A stretch of 64,000 nucleotides of DNA from Puccinia triticina (lineage: Eukaryota; Basidiomycota; Pucciniomycetes; Pucciniales; Pucciniaceae), in NCBI RefSeq assembly GCF_026914185.1, contig NC_070562.1, positions 2,170,001 through 2,234,000 on the forward strand, written 5' to 3'. Numbering within the stretch: the stretch's first letter is position 1; each line of letters starts with the position of its first letter. The notes below the pieces were generated by a model, which saw only the letters and a program-made list of their open reading frames with translations, had not been told where the DNA came from and made no database searches. Below are positions 1-10,599 of the stretch, one piece after another. A program made the position numbers and the translations under genes.

Positions 1-239
1 GTGGCTGCACAACAATTTCAGGATGGGAGGCGAGTTCAAGGATTGCCAGAAACTGATTGATGGGGCGCTCAAGAGCCCCAAATTTGAATCAACTGCAAAC
101 AAGATGGATCCTGGAAATTCAAAGTAGATCCTTTTTACTAATGGCCACTCAAATTTATCTTCCATGTTATTGGTTCCCCCTCAAAAATTTTCTTACTTTC
201 TCTCTCCTCTAGATAAAATCTATATTGAAACAAAAAAAA

Positions 240-490
240 CGCTACTTCCCCCCCCTCCCAAAAAAAAGCGCCTCAAAAGCGCTATAAAATAGCGTAGCGC
301 GCTATTTATAGCTGTAGCGTAGTGCTTTTGCGCTATTTTATGGCTATAAATAGTGGCTACAAAAATAGAAAAGCTACAAGCTTGTGCAAAAAAGCGCAAG
401 CGTAGCCCAAAAACGCTACAAATTAGCGTAGCGCATCCGGGCCAAAAAACGCTACGCTTTGCGCTACGCTGCACTATCTGCAGCGCAGCG
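240..490. repeat. Hairpin-word tract (TAGCG/CGCTA-rich)
   Basis: The stretch is built from short inverted words such as AGCGCTA, TAGCGTAGCGC and CGCTACGC, so it can form many local hairpins. The same vocabulary fills the element at 38024-38654, and this looks like a fragment or degenerate copy of it. No flanking duplication was found here. Open frames across it on both strands are low-complexity artefacts. Confidence 0.5.
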
Positions 491-845
491 CTTTCACCAT
501 TGGCCAAGCCAGTGCTCAGCTTTGGAACAGTATTCTCAGCTGAGTTTCAGCTTTGGATCAATCTTGGCCCAGCCAATGCTCAGCTTCTGACCACTCCTGT
601 AACAGCTGATGCTCATATATGGACCATCCTTGGCTCAGCTGATGCTCAGCTGTGGACCAGCCTTGTCTCAGACAATGCTCAGCTGTGGACCAGCCTTGGC
701 TCAGCTGATGCTCAGCTGCGTAACAGCCTTGGCTAAGGTGATACTCACATTTTGAATAGTCTTAAAACACCTAATTCTCAGCTTTGGAACAGCCTTGGCT
801 CAGCCAATGCTCAACTTTGTATACCAGTATTGGCTCAGCTGATGC
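490..845. repeat. Degenerate minisatellite, left block
   Basis: Imperfect tandem copies of a roughly 30-50 bp unit built on the phrases GCTCAGCTGATGCTCAGCT and TTTGGAACAGCCTTGGC. It continues at 2067-2340 on the far side of the 846-2066 element, which therefore inserted into it. The open frame 353-736 simply reads through the repeat and is not called as a gene. Confidence 0.75.
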
Positions 846-2066
846 CACTTCAAGGATAATTAAATTCCCCAAAAAAATTACTTAAAGTTTGAAGTTGGGA
901 AAATCATTGAAAAAAAATCACTTCCTACTGAAAAAAAATGCAAACTGAGCGTGCTCAGCCAAAAAAATAAAAATGTGTCAGAATGAGTAAAAAAACAATG
1001 GGGCACATTTCTGGGGTGATTTGTTAGACGGGCCTGCATCAGGCCCGCATGGGCCCATACCAGGCCTGTTGGGCCCATTGAAAAAGTAGTATTTGTTTGG
1101 AATTCCCATGCTCTGCTAAAATATGAAATGGGTCAAACCAAATAAATAATGAGGGGGCACATTTTTTGGCAGATTTTTTCATGGGCCTGAATGAGGCCCA
1201 CCTGGCCCCCACAAAGCCCACTGGGCCCATTGAAAGAGTAGCCTTAGTCAAGAATGCCTTATATGCTCAGCTAAGAAACAAAAATGTGTCAACCTGAGTA
1301 AAAAATATGGGGCCACACTTTTGGGGAGCGCTTATTGACAGACCTGCATCAGGCCCATACGGGCCCACCCAAAGCTGGTTGGGCCAACCCAAAAGTATTC
1401 TTGGTTAAGAATGCCCATATGATGTTTCAGAACAGCACCAATTGGCCACTAATCAACAGAAGATATTGAAGGGTTTCTGACATCTGTATGGCATTTTTGC
1501 ACTCACAGAATGTAGGTCCAGGCCCATCCCTTCCCCTAGGAAACCTGTTGGCCCGTACGTGCCTGATACAGGCCCGTCCAAAAAGCCTCCCCAAAAATTT
1601 CCCCCCCCCGTTTTTTACTCAGTCTGACACATTTTTATTTCTTAGCTGAGCATATGCTTTCTTAACCAAGGCTACTCTTTCAATGGGCCCAGTGGGCTTT
1701 GTGGGGGCCATGTGGGCCTCATTCAGGCCTGTGAAAAAATCTCCCAAAAAATGTGACCCCTCATTATTTATTTGGTTTGACCCATTTCATATTTTAGCAG
1801 AGCATGGGAATTCCAAACAAATACTACTTTTTCAATGGGCCCAACAGGCCTGGTATGGGCCCATGCGGGCCTGATGCAGGCCCGTCTAACAAATCACCCC
1901 AAAAATGTGCCCCATTGTTTTTTACTCATTCTGACACATTTTTATTTTTTTGGCTGAGCACGCTCAGTTTGCATTTTTTTTCAGTAGGAAGTGATTTTTT
2001 TTCAATGATTTTCCCAACTTCAAACTTTAAGTAATTTTTTTGGGGAATTTAATTATCCTTGAAGTG
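846..2066. mobile_element. CACTA-like foldback element
   Basis: Non-coding element with inverted repeats of about 500 bp. The left arm (846 to about 1345) is the reverse complement of the right arm (about 1580 to 2066), with a unique centre of about 235 bp. The termini read CACTTCAAGG and CCTTGAAGTG, and the flanks carry a 3-bp duplication TGC (843-845 and 2067-2069). Removing the element and one TGC restores the surrounding minisatellite phrase. CACT termini with 3-bp duplications are typical of the CACTA/EnSpm superfamily. No transposase is present, so it would need one in trans. The centre recurs at 44219-44440. Confidence 0.8.
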
Positions 2067-2340
2067 TGCTCAGCTTTTGAAAATTCTTGGCCCAGCTGGT
2101 GTTAATCTTTGGGACAGTATTTTAACAGCTGATCCTCATCTCTGCACAAGCCTTTTCCAAGATGATGCTCAGCTTTGGACCATTGTTGGCTAAGCTGATG
2201 CTCAGATTTGGCATATTCTTGATCCAGCTGACACTTGGCTTTGTATCAGGCTTGGAATAGCAAATGCTCAGCTGTTGCCCATGCTCAGCCAATGCTCAGC
2301 TTTGGCCCAGGCTCAGTCAATGCCTACTGCTCAGCTTTTG
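2067..2340. repeat. Degenerate minisatellite, right block
   Basis: Continuation of the 490-845 repeat: copies of CAGCTTTGGACCATTGTTGG and GCTGATGCTCAG-type units with drift. It ends near the CACCAG-type element at 2399. Confidence 0.7.
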
Positions 2341-2398
2341 ATGAGTATCAGCTTTTCCTGGGAAAAATTTAGTATCAGCTGACTGTGCCACATTCAGT

Positions 2399-3454
2399 CA
2401 CCAGGGGAGATATGTTCCCACTCCCCAGGGAGTGCCAGAGCTGAATTTTATGTGAGTTTTGGTCAGATGTGGGCCTGATGTGGATTAGTAACTCATCCCT
2501 AAATGAATTGTAAAGTGGATGAAGAAGTGATTCAAAAGTCAGTCAGAATTAATTTGGGACTCAACACAATGTTGTGTAGAACTCTCTTGTTTTCTAGGTA
2601 CAACTGTAGGGAAGAATATGATGAAATGATATTTCACCCAAATCCAACTCATAAATTGCTCCTGTTTACTGATGTTGAAGGATAGCAAAGCAAAATTGAC
2701 ATTCTCAAATGTAATTCCTCTGAAAAATGGGTTTCTTGTAAACTTGGTACTATTGGGTTTAGAATTTTGGAATGTGGTAATGTTGCAGTAAAATTAGGGA
2801 AACCCATTTTCTTGGAAATGTGGGAATTAATTTGAATTTGGTTAAAAAAATGGTGAAACACTTTTTTAATAGGTTGAAAGTCTGAGTTAAGTCAAGGTTG
2901 GACTATGGTGCCACTCCAGTTTGGCCAGACATTCTTGCCTGCTCACAAAAATGATCTGGTGAATTTTTCTTTTTTTTGCTTTTCAAAATTCACATGTGCA
3001 CATGCAAGTGAACTTTTTCACACTTTGCTAATAGTCACCCTGATGTACGCGCGTACATTGATGTGGAAATATCACAGGATGGGCCTTTCACGGCCACATG
3101 AAAAGTAAAAGCTTTGTGTTGAGACACCAATTGTCCCCCTGATGTACGCGAGTACATGAGGGGGACAATATCACAGGCTGGGCCTTTCACATATCCATGA
3201 AAAGGACACACTGGTCATGGAGCCAAGAAAGGCCTATATTCTGGATGAGTTCTGGATGAATTGTAGATTAGTTCTGGATGATTTCTTGGCAAGTTATGGT
3301 TTATTTCAGGATGATTTCCAACTGATTTCCACAGCTGACTTCCAGTCTTTTTCATACCTATCCAATTTTTATTTACCGAAGGCCTCCAGCACAGTTATGG
3401 AAAAAAGTTACAGTAGGGCACTCCCTGGGGAGTGGGAAAATATCTCCCCTGGTG
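2399..3454. mobile_element. Short-TIR DNA element with 3-bp duplication
   Basis: The ends form a 38-bp inverted repeat with one mismatch: CACCAGGGGAGATAT... at 2399 and its reverse complement ending at 3454. Both flanks carry AGT (2396-2398 and 3455-3457), a 3-bp target duplication. The 1056-bp interior has no recognisable coding sequence; the short open frames inside (for example 3217-3600) show no family signature. The TSD length fits CACTA/EnSpm or Harbinger-like transposition. The CACCA start is an unusual variant, so the superfamily is uncertain. Confidence 0.65.
3036..3206. repeat. 99-bp tandem duplication
   Basis: The phrases CCTGATGTACGCG and ATATCACAGG...TGGGCCTTTCAC occur twice, 99 bp apart, inside the 2399-3454 element. 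Each copy has a small palindrome around GTACGCGCGTAC or GTACGCGAGTAC. Confidence 0.6.
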
Positions 3455-4121
3455 AGTGCTCTGGTGCAGTCCTGCAAGCTCTACAAGTGCTGGTGGAGCA
3501 GACTTGGAGCAGCACTGGAGCAGCTCTGGAGCAGAAACAAAAGCTGCATCATGTCACTTGCCATCAAGTGACTATATTTTTTTCTGGTGTCCGTAAATAG
3601 GAGTGTGCCACTCAATAAAACAAATGTGAAAAACATCAGCCAAAGGTGAATGAGCAAGTGATAAGCAAAGAAACATGCAAACTTGGTAAAATGACTCAAG
3701 AAACCGGTCCATAAGAACCAGTTCCTCCCTTTAAAGCTTATTCAGACAAGATTCAAACTTTCTGTCTAGAATTGTAAGTTACTGGAAGGCTAAATTATAT
3801 GACAAGGATGCCACAATTATCAGTTAAGTTGATATCCATGAATTTGGGACATCCTTAAAACAATGTTTATTCTTGCTATCAATGCCAACTGGGGTTACAG
3901 CATTTTCAAAGGTTCCCATGCAATAAAAATATGCATGAATTGAATGGACATCATCACATGTGTAGTTGATTCAGTGTCACTGGCAATCTTGAGCCCATCA
4001 TTGATAATTTGAGCTAGACAGCGCATGTGGAATTGGGATAAATCTGCAGTGCCAGGGGTAAACTAACACTGTGATCATCAAAAATAAAATGATTTCAAAC
4101 CATGGCTGCAGTGTTTGCTTG

Positions 4122-4615
4122 CACTACAAGAAGAACTCCCAGTAGTTGACATGCAGCATACTTCAGTGTAACTTCCATTGTAACTCCAAATAATTATATC
4201 ATGTCCTTTCGACGTTTTGTGCACAGTAACTGTGAAATGTTCACAGTCACTGTGCATTCAACCTTGGTTCACTACAAGAAAAATTCAAGCAACTGCCACC
4301 AGTTGAAATGCAGGAACTCTGAGGCAGCTGGTGGTCTTACTTTGACCTTTTTCTAAGGTTAAATTAATCAAGCTTCAATGCACAGTCACTGTGCAAAATT
4401 CACAGTGACTTTGACAATAAACAATTTTCATGTGTTTGGGTGGAGTCACAATTGCCATTATGCTGGACTATCTTGCATGTCAACTGGAATCAGCTGGACT
4501 GTTTTTTCTTGTATTGGTTGAAATAACCTTTGAGAAAGGCTTCAGTATCACCTCAAGCTTCCTTTGAGCTTCTAAATCTCAACTGCTAGCAGTTTCTAGA
4601 GTTTATTTTGTAGTG
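4122..4615. mobile_element. CACTA-type MITE (outer)
   Basis: The left end reads CACTACAAGAAGAACTC and the right end reads GAGTTTATTTTGTAGTG, an imperfect inverted repeat matching the classic CACTA TIR. A TTG duplication flanks it (4119-4121 and 4616-4618). The element is 494 bp, non-coding, and interrupted by a second element at 4270-4516. Confidence 0.75.
4270..4516. mobile_element. CACTA-type MITE (nested)
   Basis: The left end is CACTACAAGAAAAA and the right end is TTTTTTCTTGTATTG, with GTT duplicated on both sides (4267-4269 and 4517-4519). Subterminal words CAGTTGAAATGCAGGA and the complement of CAGTTGACATGCAAGA also match, showing kinship with the outer element. Palindromes of the form CACAGTCACTGTG occur just outside and inside it. 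Confidence 0.7.
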
Positions 4616-4643
4616 TTGTACATTTTCAACCATGACAAATGCA

Positions 4644-5067
4644 AGAAGTGGCTATTTTATCCATTGGTTCTAAACTGAATATAAATTCACCATTATGTGT
4701 GGTTTGGAACCAATGGGAGGGCGGAGCTGGATGGAACTGGGAGGAGCTGTTTCAGAACCGCGGAAAAAAAGGTTACCCCGTGCTTCTGACCAGTATTGCA
4801 CAATTTTTTTTCTTATCACCCCTAACCCCTAAAACCTGCCCCCTAACCCCCAAATGAGGGATGGGGGCAGGAAGGATTGGACTGGCAACCTGCCTATTAG
4901 CTGGTTTGCAGCAGAGCTGCAAACCACTAGGCTATGAAACATTTTCTGCCAAGGGCTGTTTGGGAGAATTTATTACCCAGGCCAGCTCCACCCTCTCATT
5001 GGTTCCAAACCAAAGATAATGGCGAATTTATATTTGGTTTAAAGCCGAAGAATTGGATGGACACAGG
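4644..5067. mobile_element. MITE with ~80-bp TIRs
   Basis: Positions 4660-4735 are the inverse of 4985-5057, including the words GGTTTGGAACCAATG and TATAAATTC. The 12-mer TGACAAATGCAA lies directly outside both ends (4632-4643 and 5068-5079). That length fits a long (9-12 bp) target duplication of the Mutator-like type. No coding capacity. The centre contains a tRNA-like segment on the minus strand. Confidence 0.6.
4870..4940 (-). other. tRNA-like (SINE-like) segment
   Basis: On the minus strand an A-box-like TAGCCTAGTGG is followed about 40 nt later by a B-box-like GGTTGCCAGTCCAATCC, with a potential anticodon stem of TTTGCAGC/GCTGCAAA type between them. This is the layout of an RNA polymerase III promoter in a tRNA-derived SINE. 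The cloverleaf is imperfect and there is no clean acceptor stem, so a working tRNA gene is unlikely. Confidence 0.3.
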
Positions 5068-5559
5068 TGACAAATGCAACTTTGCCGACAATAGAGATGG
5101 CAATTTTGAACCCATTTACCCGCTGGCCTTTTGCACCAAATACTGAATTTTGCACCTGCATCTGCACTCTTTGGTGTGTACCCACTGGCCTAGGCAGGTA
5201 CCTTGGATTCCACAGGTACACACCACTTAAAATGAACTTATGATTGACACCAACCAGTCCTCCATTACTATTTTTGCTAGTCTTTGAGAGGTGTACAAAC
5301 ACTCTCCATGATTGGGTGTGCCAGCAGACCAACTTTAGGTGGCCCATGAACTCCAGGCCCCTCCAGGGATCAAAAACCCTCAAGAAACCTTGCCAATCAC
5401 TACAAAACATGCTATCAAGCAGCAAATCAATCTACCAGCCAAGCACCTCTGCAGTCCAGCTCACATCAAGAATAGGGGGTGTTACGGCTCAAGTCATGCA
5501 GTTCAACGGTCTGCCAGATGACCTGGTTGACCTGGACCTCCACTAAATGGCCCTTGGGG

Positions 5560-5870
5560 AAGATCTAGTAAGTGAAGTTGTGATTTTTGACACCGGGGCC
5601 TCTCATGGGTTTACCGGTCCTAAGTATCTCCCTCTTCCTAAAACCATTGGTGTCTCTGTAGCTACCAATGGACCCGGATCATAGATCACTGGGATGGGGA
5701 GCCTGATTTTTCATTCCCCAGACCAAAGCATCATAGTTCTGCAACAAGTTCTATATTGTGAGCAGGCAAAGACCACTCTGATATTGATTGCAGCCCTTTT
5801 CAAAGCTAATGCTCTTGTTGCCTATGACAATGTGACAAAATCCTTCCAAATATATCTTGCAACGGGCTAG
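5560..5870 (+). pseudogene. Ty1/copia protease remnant
   Basis: Reading 5572 onwards gives an aspartic-protease active site D-T-G-A-S (about 5590) followed by G-F-T-G, then degenerate sequence with in-frame stops. It precedes the GAG-pre-integrase and integrase remnants in the order gag-PR-IN-RT-RH known for Ty1/copia. It is too broken to be translated. The gag upstream is not recognisable. Confidence 0.5.
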
Positions 5871-5970
5871 TGCCTCTTTGGCTTTGTATTTAAACCCAAA
5901 AAAACCAGTGGTGCATGCCATACCCAATGATCAGAGCAGACTATGAACTCCCGGCCGGCGGCTGCCAATC

Positions 5971-6444
5971 ATGGATTGCCATGTCCTTTTTTCATTGGCC
6001 TCCTGTCCTTTCTCTCATGCCTTGAATTATGTTGAATCTGGCTCTTCTCCACCTTCTTCTCTTTCCTCTCATCTTGACCATTCTCTTGCCTCTTATCCCA
6101 ATGCACATTTTCTGAGTCCTTTACCAATATCCCCCCTTGCTCCTATGTTGGACAGCAATGAAATTATGATTCCTGGCTCTAAAGCAAAACTGAAAAATTA
6201 TGAGGAAGAAGAACCTTTGGGAAAGGCAACATACTACCAGTGGAAGGCGGAAGCGCTTAGAAAAGATGAGCAGAAACTCATGTACTGCCATCGTTATTTT
6301 GGTCATGCTAGCCTTTGCCATATCAGGAAGATAATCAAGCTGCAACTGGGAAATGTTCTCCCAGATATTCTTCCTTTGGGGAAGATTCATTTCCCTGTGT
6401 GTTCAATCAGCAAAAGCCAAGTTAAACCTCTGAGCTCTATGTGA
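5971..6444 (+). pseudogene. Ty1/copia GAG-pre-integrase remnant
   Basis: The 157-residue frame ends with the His-rich module that precedes copia integrases: a segment like CHRYFGHASLCHIRKI followed by CSISKSQVKPL. The normal zinc-binding pattern H-x-H...C-x2-C is reduced to one clear cysteine. The first 70 residues are low-complexity Ser/Pro. Homology stops at about 6440 and resumes with integrase at about 7200, so some 730 bp of unrelated sequence separates adjacent domains. Confidence 0.6.
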
Positions 6445-7170
6445 GAATACAGACTTAGGCCCGCAGCAACCTTTAAGGAAAATCGCGTGGTTACAGAAAA
6501 ACCTAGACCCAGACCCCCAGCAACCCTTGAGGAAGCTGGCGCGGCTAGAAGCAAACCCAGACCCAGCTGGGCAAAGAAGTAAGCCCCCTCTGCAGTCCAG
6601 AACCTAACCCAATCTCTAGCTGACAAGCCCCGCTCAATCACTTGTAGATAAGGCAACCACATTGGGAAGATTAGAGTTAAGCTCAGTGTCCAAGTACGTA
6701 ACTTGAGGAGAGTTAAAGTCCGAGCAATAGCTAACCAACTTTACACTTGTAGAGCCCTTGCAGACCACATCGGTAACCAGAACCAACAGACCTTGCTTGA
6801 CAGGATTGCACCAACCACCAAGCTCAGTTAGTAGACCTCCCTCTTTGAGGAATGGCAGAAACAAAGCACTAGACTGACTTAGAGAAAACTATGTTTGACA
6901 AGCAGGAAAAAACAAAGCTCACTTGTATAGACAGGATAAGACCAAGCTTATCAGACAGCTGGCCCCTGTATCAAACTCTCTCATTGTTCTCAAACAACCA
7001 CCACCGCTGCTTCAGCACCTCAGAAATCAACCAGGAAGAAATCCATCAAAGCCAAGCAACCTCTTGTGCTTCTTCTAGGTAAAAAAGAATTCTTCCCTAA
7101 GACCTATTTCTTTGTCTCATAGCCCTTAACATTTTAAATAAAAATGAACTTAGACAAAGCAAATATCTTC
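6445..7170. other. Insertion within copia remnant
   Basis: This 0.7-kb block separates two domains that are contiguous in intact copia elements. It contains a repeated phrase around CAGCAACCCTTGAGGAAG (near 6460 and 6520) and no recognisable coding sequence. I could not find convincing terminal repeats or a target duplication, so its class is unknown. Confidence 0.4.
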
Positions 7171-7173
7171 TAG

Positions 7174-7818
7174 TTGCTCCTATTTTTTCACTCCACCCTT
7201 AGGAAAGTAGATTTGTTAGATGTTATGGTGGCTGACCTTATGGGGCCTTTCCAAGTTGATTTGATTTATGGCAGTAAGTATCTGCTCACAATGTGCAATG
7301 TAGCAACAGGATATACTTTTGTGAAGGTTTTGAAACAGAAGTTGGAGGCAAACCAACATATCATGGAAAAAATTCTGTGCCTGGAGCAAGCCACTGGGAA
7401 AAGACTTGGGACACTCAGGAGCAACAATGGAGGTGAATTTGTGAACCAGAAGCTCAATGATTTCCTGGCGGCAAAAGGGATTTTGGTGGAAAAGGCCTTA
7501 CAATATCACCATTACCAGAATGGGCTGATCAAGAGGTTCAATAGAACAGTGGCCAACATGGGGAGGACGGTCCTTATCAATAGTCCACTTCCCAAGGAAT
7601 TCTGGAGCTATGCTTTTGTGTGGGAAACCTATGTCCTAAACCAAGTTCCAAATAAATTCAGTGGTGATAAAACCCCGCACAAATCTATGTTTGACAAAAA
7701 TTCTCAACATGACAATTTCTGGTTGTTTGGGAGCAAAGGCTATGTTCATATTCCTCAAGAGAAACGGAAAAAATTAGCTGAGCAAGCACTAGAAGGTCAC
7801 ATGTGGCGCTGGGAGTAG
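7174..7818 (+). pseudogene. Ty1/copia integrase, degenerate
   Basis: The frame encodes a copia integrase core: VADLMGPFQVD (first catalytic Asp), SNNGGEFVNQKL (second site, where the usual Asp is Asn) and QNGLIKRFNRT, where the usual catalytic Glu of QNG-x-AER is lost. It continues through PKEFWSYAF and ends in LFGSKGYVHIPQEKRKKL. The integrase family cuts and joins element DNA into the host. With two of three D-D-E residues replaced, this copy should be inactive. It is followed directly by an RNase H fragment, without the expected RT of about 250 residues. Confidence 0.75.
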
Positions 7819-7859
7819 CAACAAATCAGACAATCTGGGTGAGGCATCTTTTGAGGGAT

Positions 7860-8107
7860 GTTCTGAAGAAAGATTGTGCAGGTCATTTTTTTGCAACAAC
7901 CAGTCAGCAATTAAGGTTTTGATGGACAACGTGTCCAACAAGGGGACGTGTCATACTGACAGTGACTTCTACATCACCAATGAGTTGCTCTTTCAACGCA
8001 AGACAACTCTTCAGTGGGTAAGAACAAAGGATCAGCTTGCTGATATCTTCACCAAATGCATGTCACCTGAGAGCTTTGCCACTCTAAGAAACAAAATCTT
8101 GTCCTGA
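7860..8107 (+). pseudogene. Ty1/copia RNase H C-terminal fragment
   Basis: The segment CNNQSAIKVL...TDSDFYITNELL...VRTKDQLADIFTK is the characteristic end of copia RNase H, close to the 3' end of pol. The reverse transcriptase and the first half of RNase H are missing, so a deletion joins integrase to this fragment near 7820-7870. The fragment ends a few bases before the TIR of the Mutator-like element at 8116, which may have removed the element's 3' LTR. Confidence 0.75.
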
Positions 8108-9089
8108 TGATTTTTCTAACTTAACACAAGTCCCCCTGGTGGGAGGCTCGCTGTGGTTGGCCGCGAAGCGGCCCCTCCTGCAGGGAGGGACTTTTGTATT
8201 ATCCCCAATTTCATAGGGGAGCAGAAAGTACCAAATGGCTGCAAGGTTTTTTAACTTTTTAATAGCTCCGCCCCCAGAAACTCCAAAGGTTGGAGCCACA
8301 GCTTTCTGAACTTTTGAAATCTCCTCTACAATTCTATCTCCTCAGAATTTTTGTATCACTGTCAATGTATTTTTAATAAATTTTTGAAAAGTGACTTCTC
8401 AAGAAATGGATCTGCACAAGGATTCTCAAGGCTGTATTGCTTGAAGATCCTGTGGACCAACAAATCTGCATGCTTTCTAGGTTGTATGTAAAATGAAACA
8501 TTGTATGTACATAAGCTAAGATCACCACTTCCCGGCAAGAATATCACCCAGCCATGGGCATGGCATCACAGCACAGCTCCATCACAGGCATGGCTACCTG
8601 CCATGTAGTTATGTACATACATAGATACATGTGTAAATAAAAACTGATTTAAGCAAAACTATAATGTCATGAAATTGAATTAAAAAAAACTCTGCATTCT
8701 GAATCATTCATTCTCTGTGGCCTCTTTGTTGTTGGAAACACTCCCCCCTGCCCCAAGTCAGGCAGCCAGTCCTTTCTCTAACATCGGAATGAGGTGTTGG
8801 ATCTGCTCTTCTCCGCTTGGGACATTGGCCCATTCAACAATGTGGTGAGCCTAATCAAAACTTTATTGCATCACTCAGACACCTAATCTGAAGGAATCAG
8901 CGCCAACACCCTCTAGAAATCATCCTCGTACACATAATCCAGGCCCACAGACACTTCACAATAGCCTAGAATCATCTCTACAGGCGCCTCAAACCCTTCA
9001 GTATTTGCTTTCATTGATGGCCCTCCACACTGGGTAATAAAATATGTACAAATTCAGGTTCAAAGTGGGAGAAAGTCCACCATCAAACA

Positions 9090-9460
9090 GAGCCAGACTA
9101 TTAGGAAAGACCCTGATTTTTCACTACATCTTACTCCTCTATATTCCAACAAGGCGTAACTATTTCTCAGATGCATGGCGGCTGATGCACCATGGTTATT
9201 GTTTCCTCTTATGTCATCCCAAGCCATGTAGTAGATGCCTTGTTGGAGGATTTTGTACCCTGTTTCCCATCTTTCTCTTTGTCTCAGAACAGGCTGTTGT
9301 CCCCTCATTATAAATGTAGAGCCTTTTGGCCCATTCTGTTTGTCCCCCATCAGATCCCCATTTTCTCTGGTCACAGTTTAACGTTAGATATCATTAGAAA
9401 TATACTTACCTTGAAAGAATTACCCTTATAGTGGAATACCAGTAACCAGTCTGACTCTAC
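9090..9460 (-). pseudogene. Spliced coding-like fragment, unknown product
   Basis: A minus-strand frame of about 100 codons (9060-9371) joins in phase to a short upstream frame across a canonical intron (GTAAGTATATTT...GTGACCAG, about 9371-9410), ending upstream at an in-frame TAG. The peptide includes YYMAWDDIRGNNNHGASAAM. I do not recognise the family. Because it lies inside a Mutator-like element, it could be a captured host exon pair (Pack-MULE style) or a relic of a transposase. Confidence 0.25.
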
Positions 9461-10017
9461 TCCTTTTCCCATCATTTCTTCTAGAAAGCACTATTCTCAA
9501 TACTTCATCAGCCACACTTTTCTTTAAGAGTCCGTACTCTTATTCTTGTTCCATATTACTCTCCCAACCTGAGAGGCAGCCCTTCATGCACTCATCCCTC
9601 TCTAAGCTCTATTCCCCCAAGAGTAGTTCCACAACAGCCTCCTTATTCCTGGGCAATTTTTTAGAATTGACAACAAATATATCAGTGTCTTTCTGCACCA
9701 CAGTGGCATTGTTTTCCTTGGATTCATTTTGATCAACACAAACCCAACCTGTGGCTGATGTCTCACACCCTCCTGCATGACAGTTGTGCTAACTGATTCA
9801 GCGTGCATGGACATGCATGATGAGCGCTGGAGTTTGAAGTAAATTTAATGATGTGGGTTGCGTATTAGCTTGTCAGCAATGGTCCTTGTTTGCATTATCA
9901 CAGTGTTGCCAAGAGGCCAAACTGTTCAGCTCCGCAGGTGGCGGGTGGTCAGTTTGCATAAATAGAGCTTGGTATTTTGGCCACAGGAGATGATTTCTTC
10001 TCTCAGCTTGATGTGGA

Positions 10018-10323
10018 TCAGGGTGTAAATGGGTCAGGCCAACCCAAAACTGACCCAAGACCCGTTGGGTTGGGTTTGGGCAGCCTATTTCCTAATTGGT
10101 TCAGCCTGCAACCCGACTACATATGGCGCCTCCAACAGTCAAGTTGGGGTTTTTTGGCATCTAATAGGCTGGGTCAACATAAGACCCAAACCAACCCAAC
10201 CCAAAAAAGTATGACATTGGGTCGGGTTCGGGCAGCATACCCGACCCAACCCAACCCGCGCTAAATGTTGGGTTGGGTTTGGGCGCTGTTTTTCAACCCA
10301 AACCCAACCCGTTTATACCCTGA
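10018..10323. mobile_element. hAT-type MITE with GGGTTGGGTTT tracts
   Basis: The termini are TCAGGGTGTAAATGGGT and ACCCGTTTATACCCTGA, and both flanks carry the 8-mer GATGTGGA (10010-10017 and 10324-10331). An 8-bp duplication and CAGGG-type TIRs are typical of hAT. The interior is made of runs of AACCC/GGGTT words in both orientations. These resemble telomeric sequence but vary in length and direction, so it is an element and not an interstitial telomere. Confidence 0.75.
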
Positions 10324-10599
10324 GATGTGGAAATCAGTCAGCCACCCACCAAGCTTGAAGTCATGGTGAAGATGGCCATTCTTGTGCAAGAAAATGCTGC
10401 TCTGCCTCCCGGCAAGCCTCTGCTCTTGATCTATGCATTTGTACATATCTGATTTCCAAATTTCTAACCCTCCCTCTACTGAGCTCTTGTATTTCTCTTT
10501 TCTTTCCACGCTTCCAGCTTCACTTTTTTTATTTTTTTTGTTGTATTGTGTTTTTCCGGGCAGATTGTTTCCTACCCCAGATGTGTGCGCAATAAACAC

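Noticed and set aside
353..736. 127-residue open frame with AQLWTSLGSADAQLW repeats
   Set aside because: It is a read-through of the minisatellite; the same unit is frameless on the other side of the inserted element.
878..2034. Mirrored pairs of small ORFs (878-1078, 1039-1251, 1683-1874, 1804-2034)
   Set aside because: They are the same sequence on the two arms of the 846-2066 foldback element, with no protein family signal.
4805..4856. CCCCTAACCCCTAAAACC-type sequence as an interstitial telomere
   Set aside because: Only a few imperfect repeats inside a MITE; no array and no chromosome-end context.
10021..10320. AACCC/GGGTT runs as telomeric DNA
   Set aside because: Both orientations are mixed and the block is a hAT MITE with exact 8-bp duplication.
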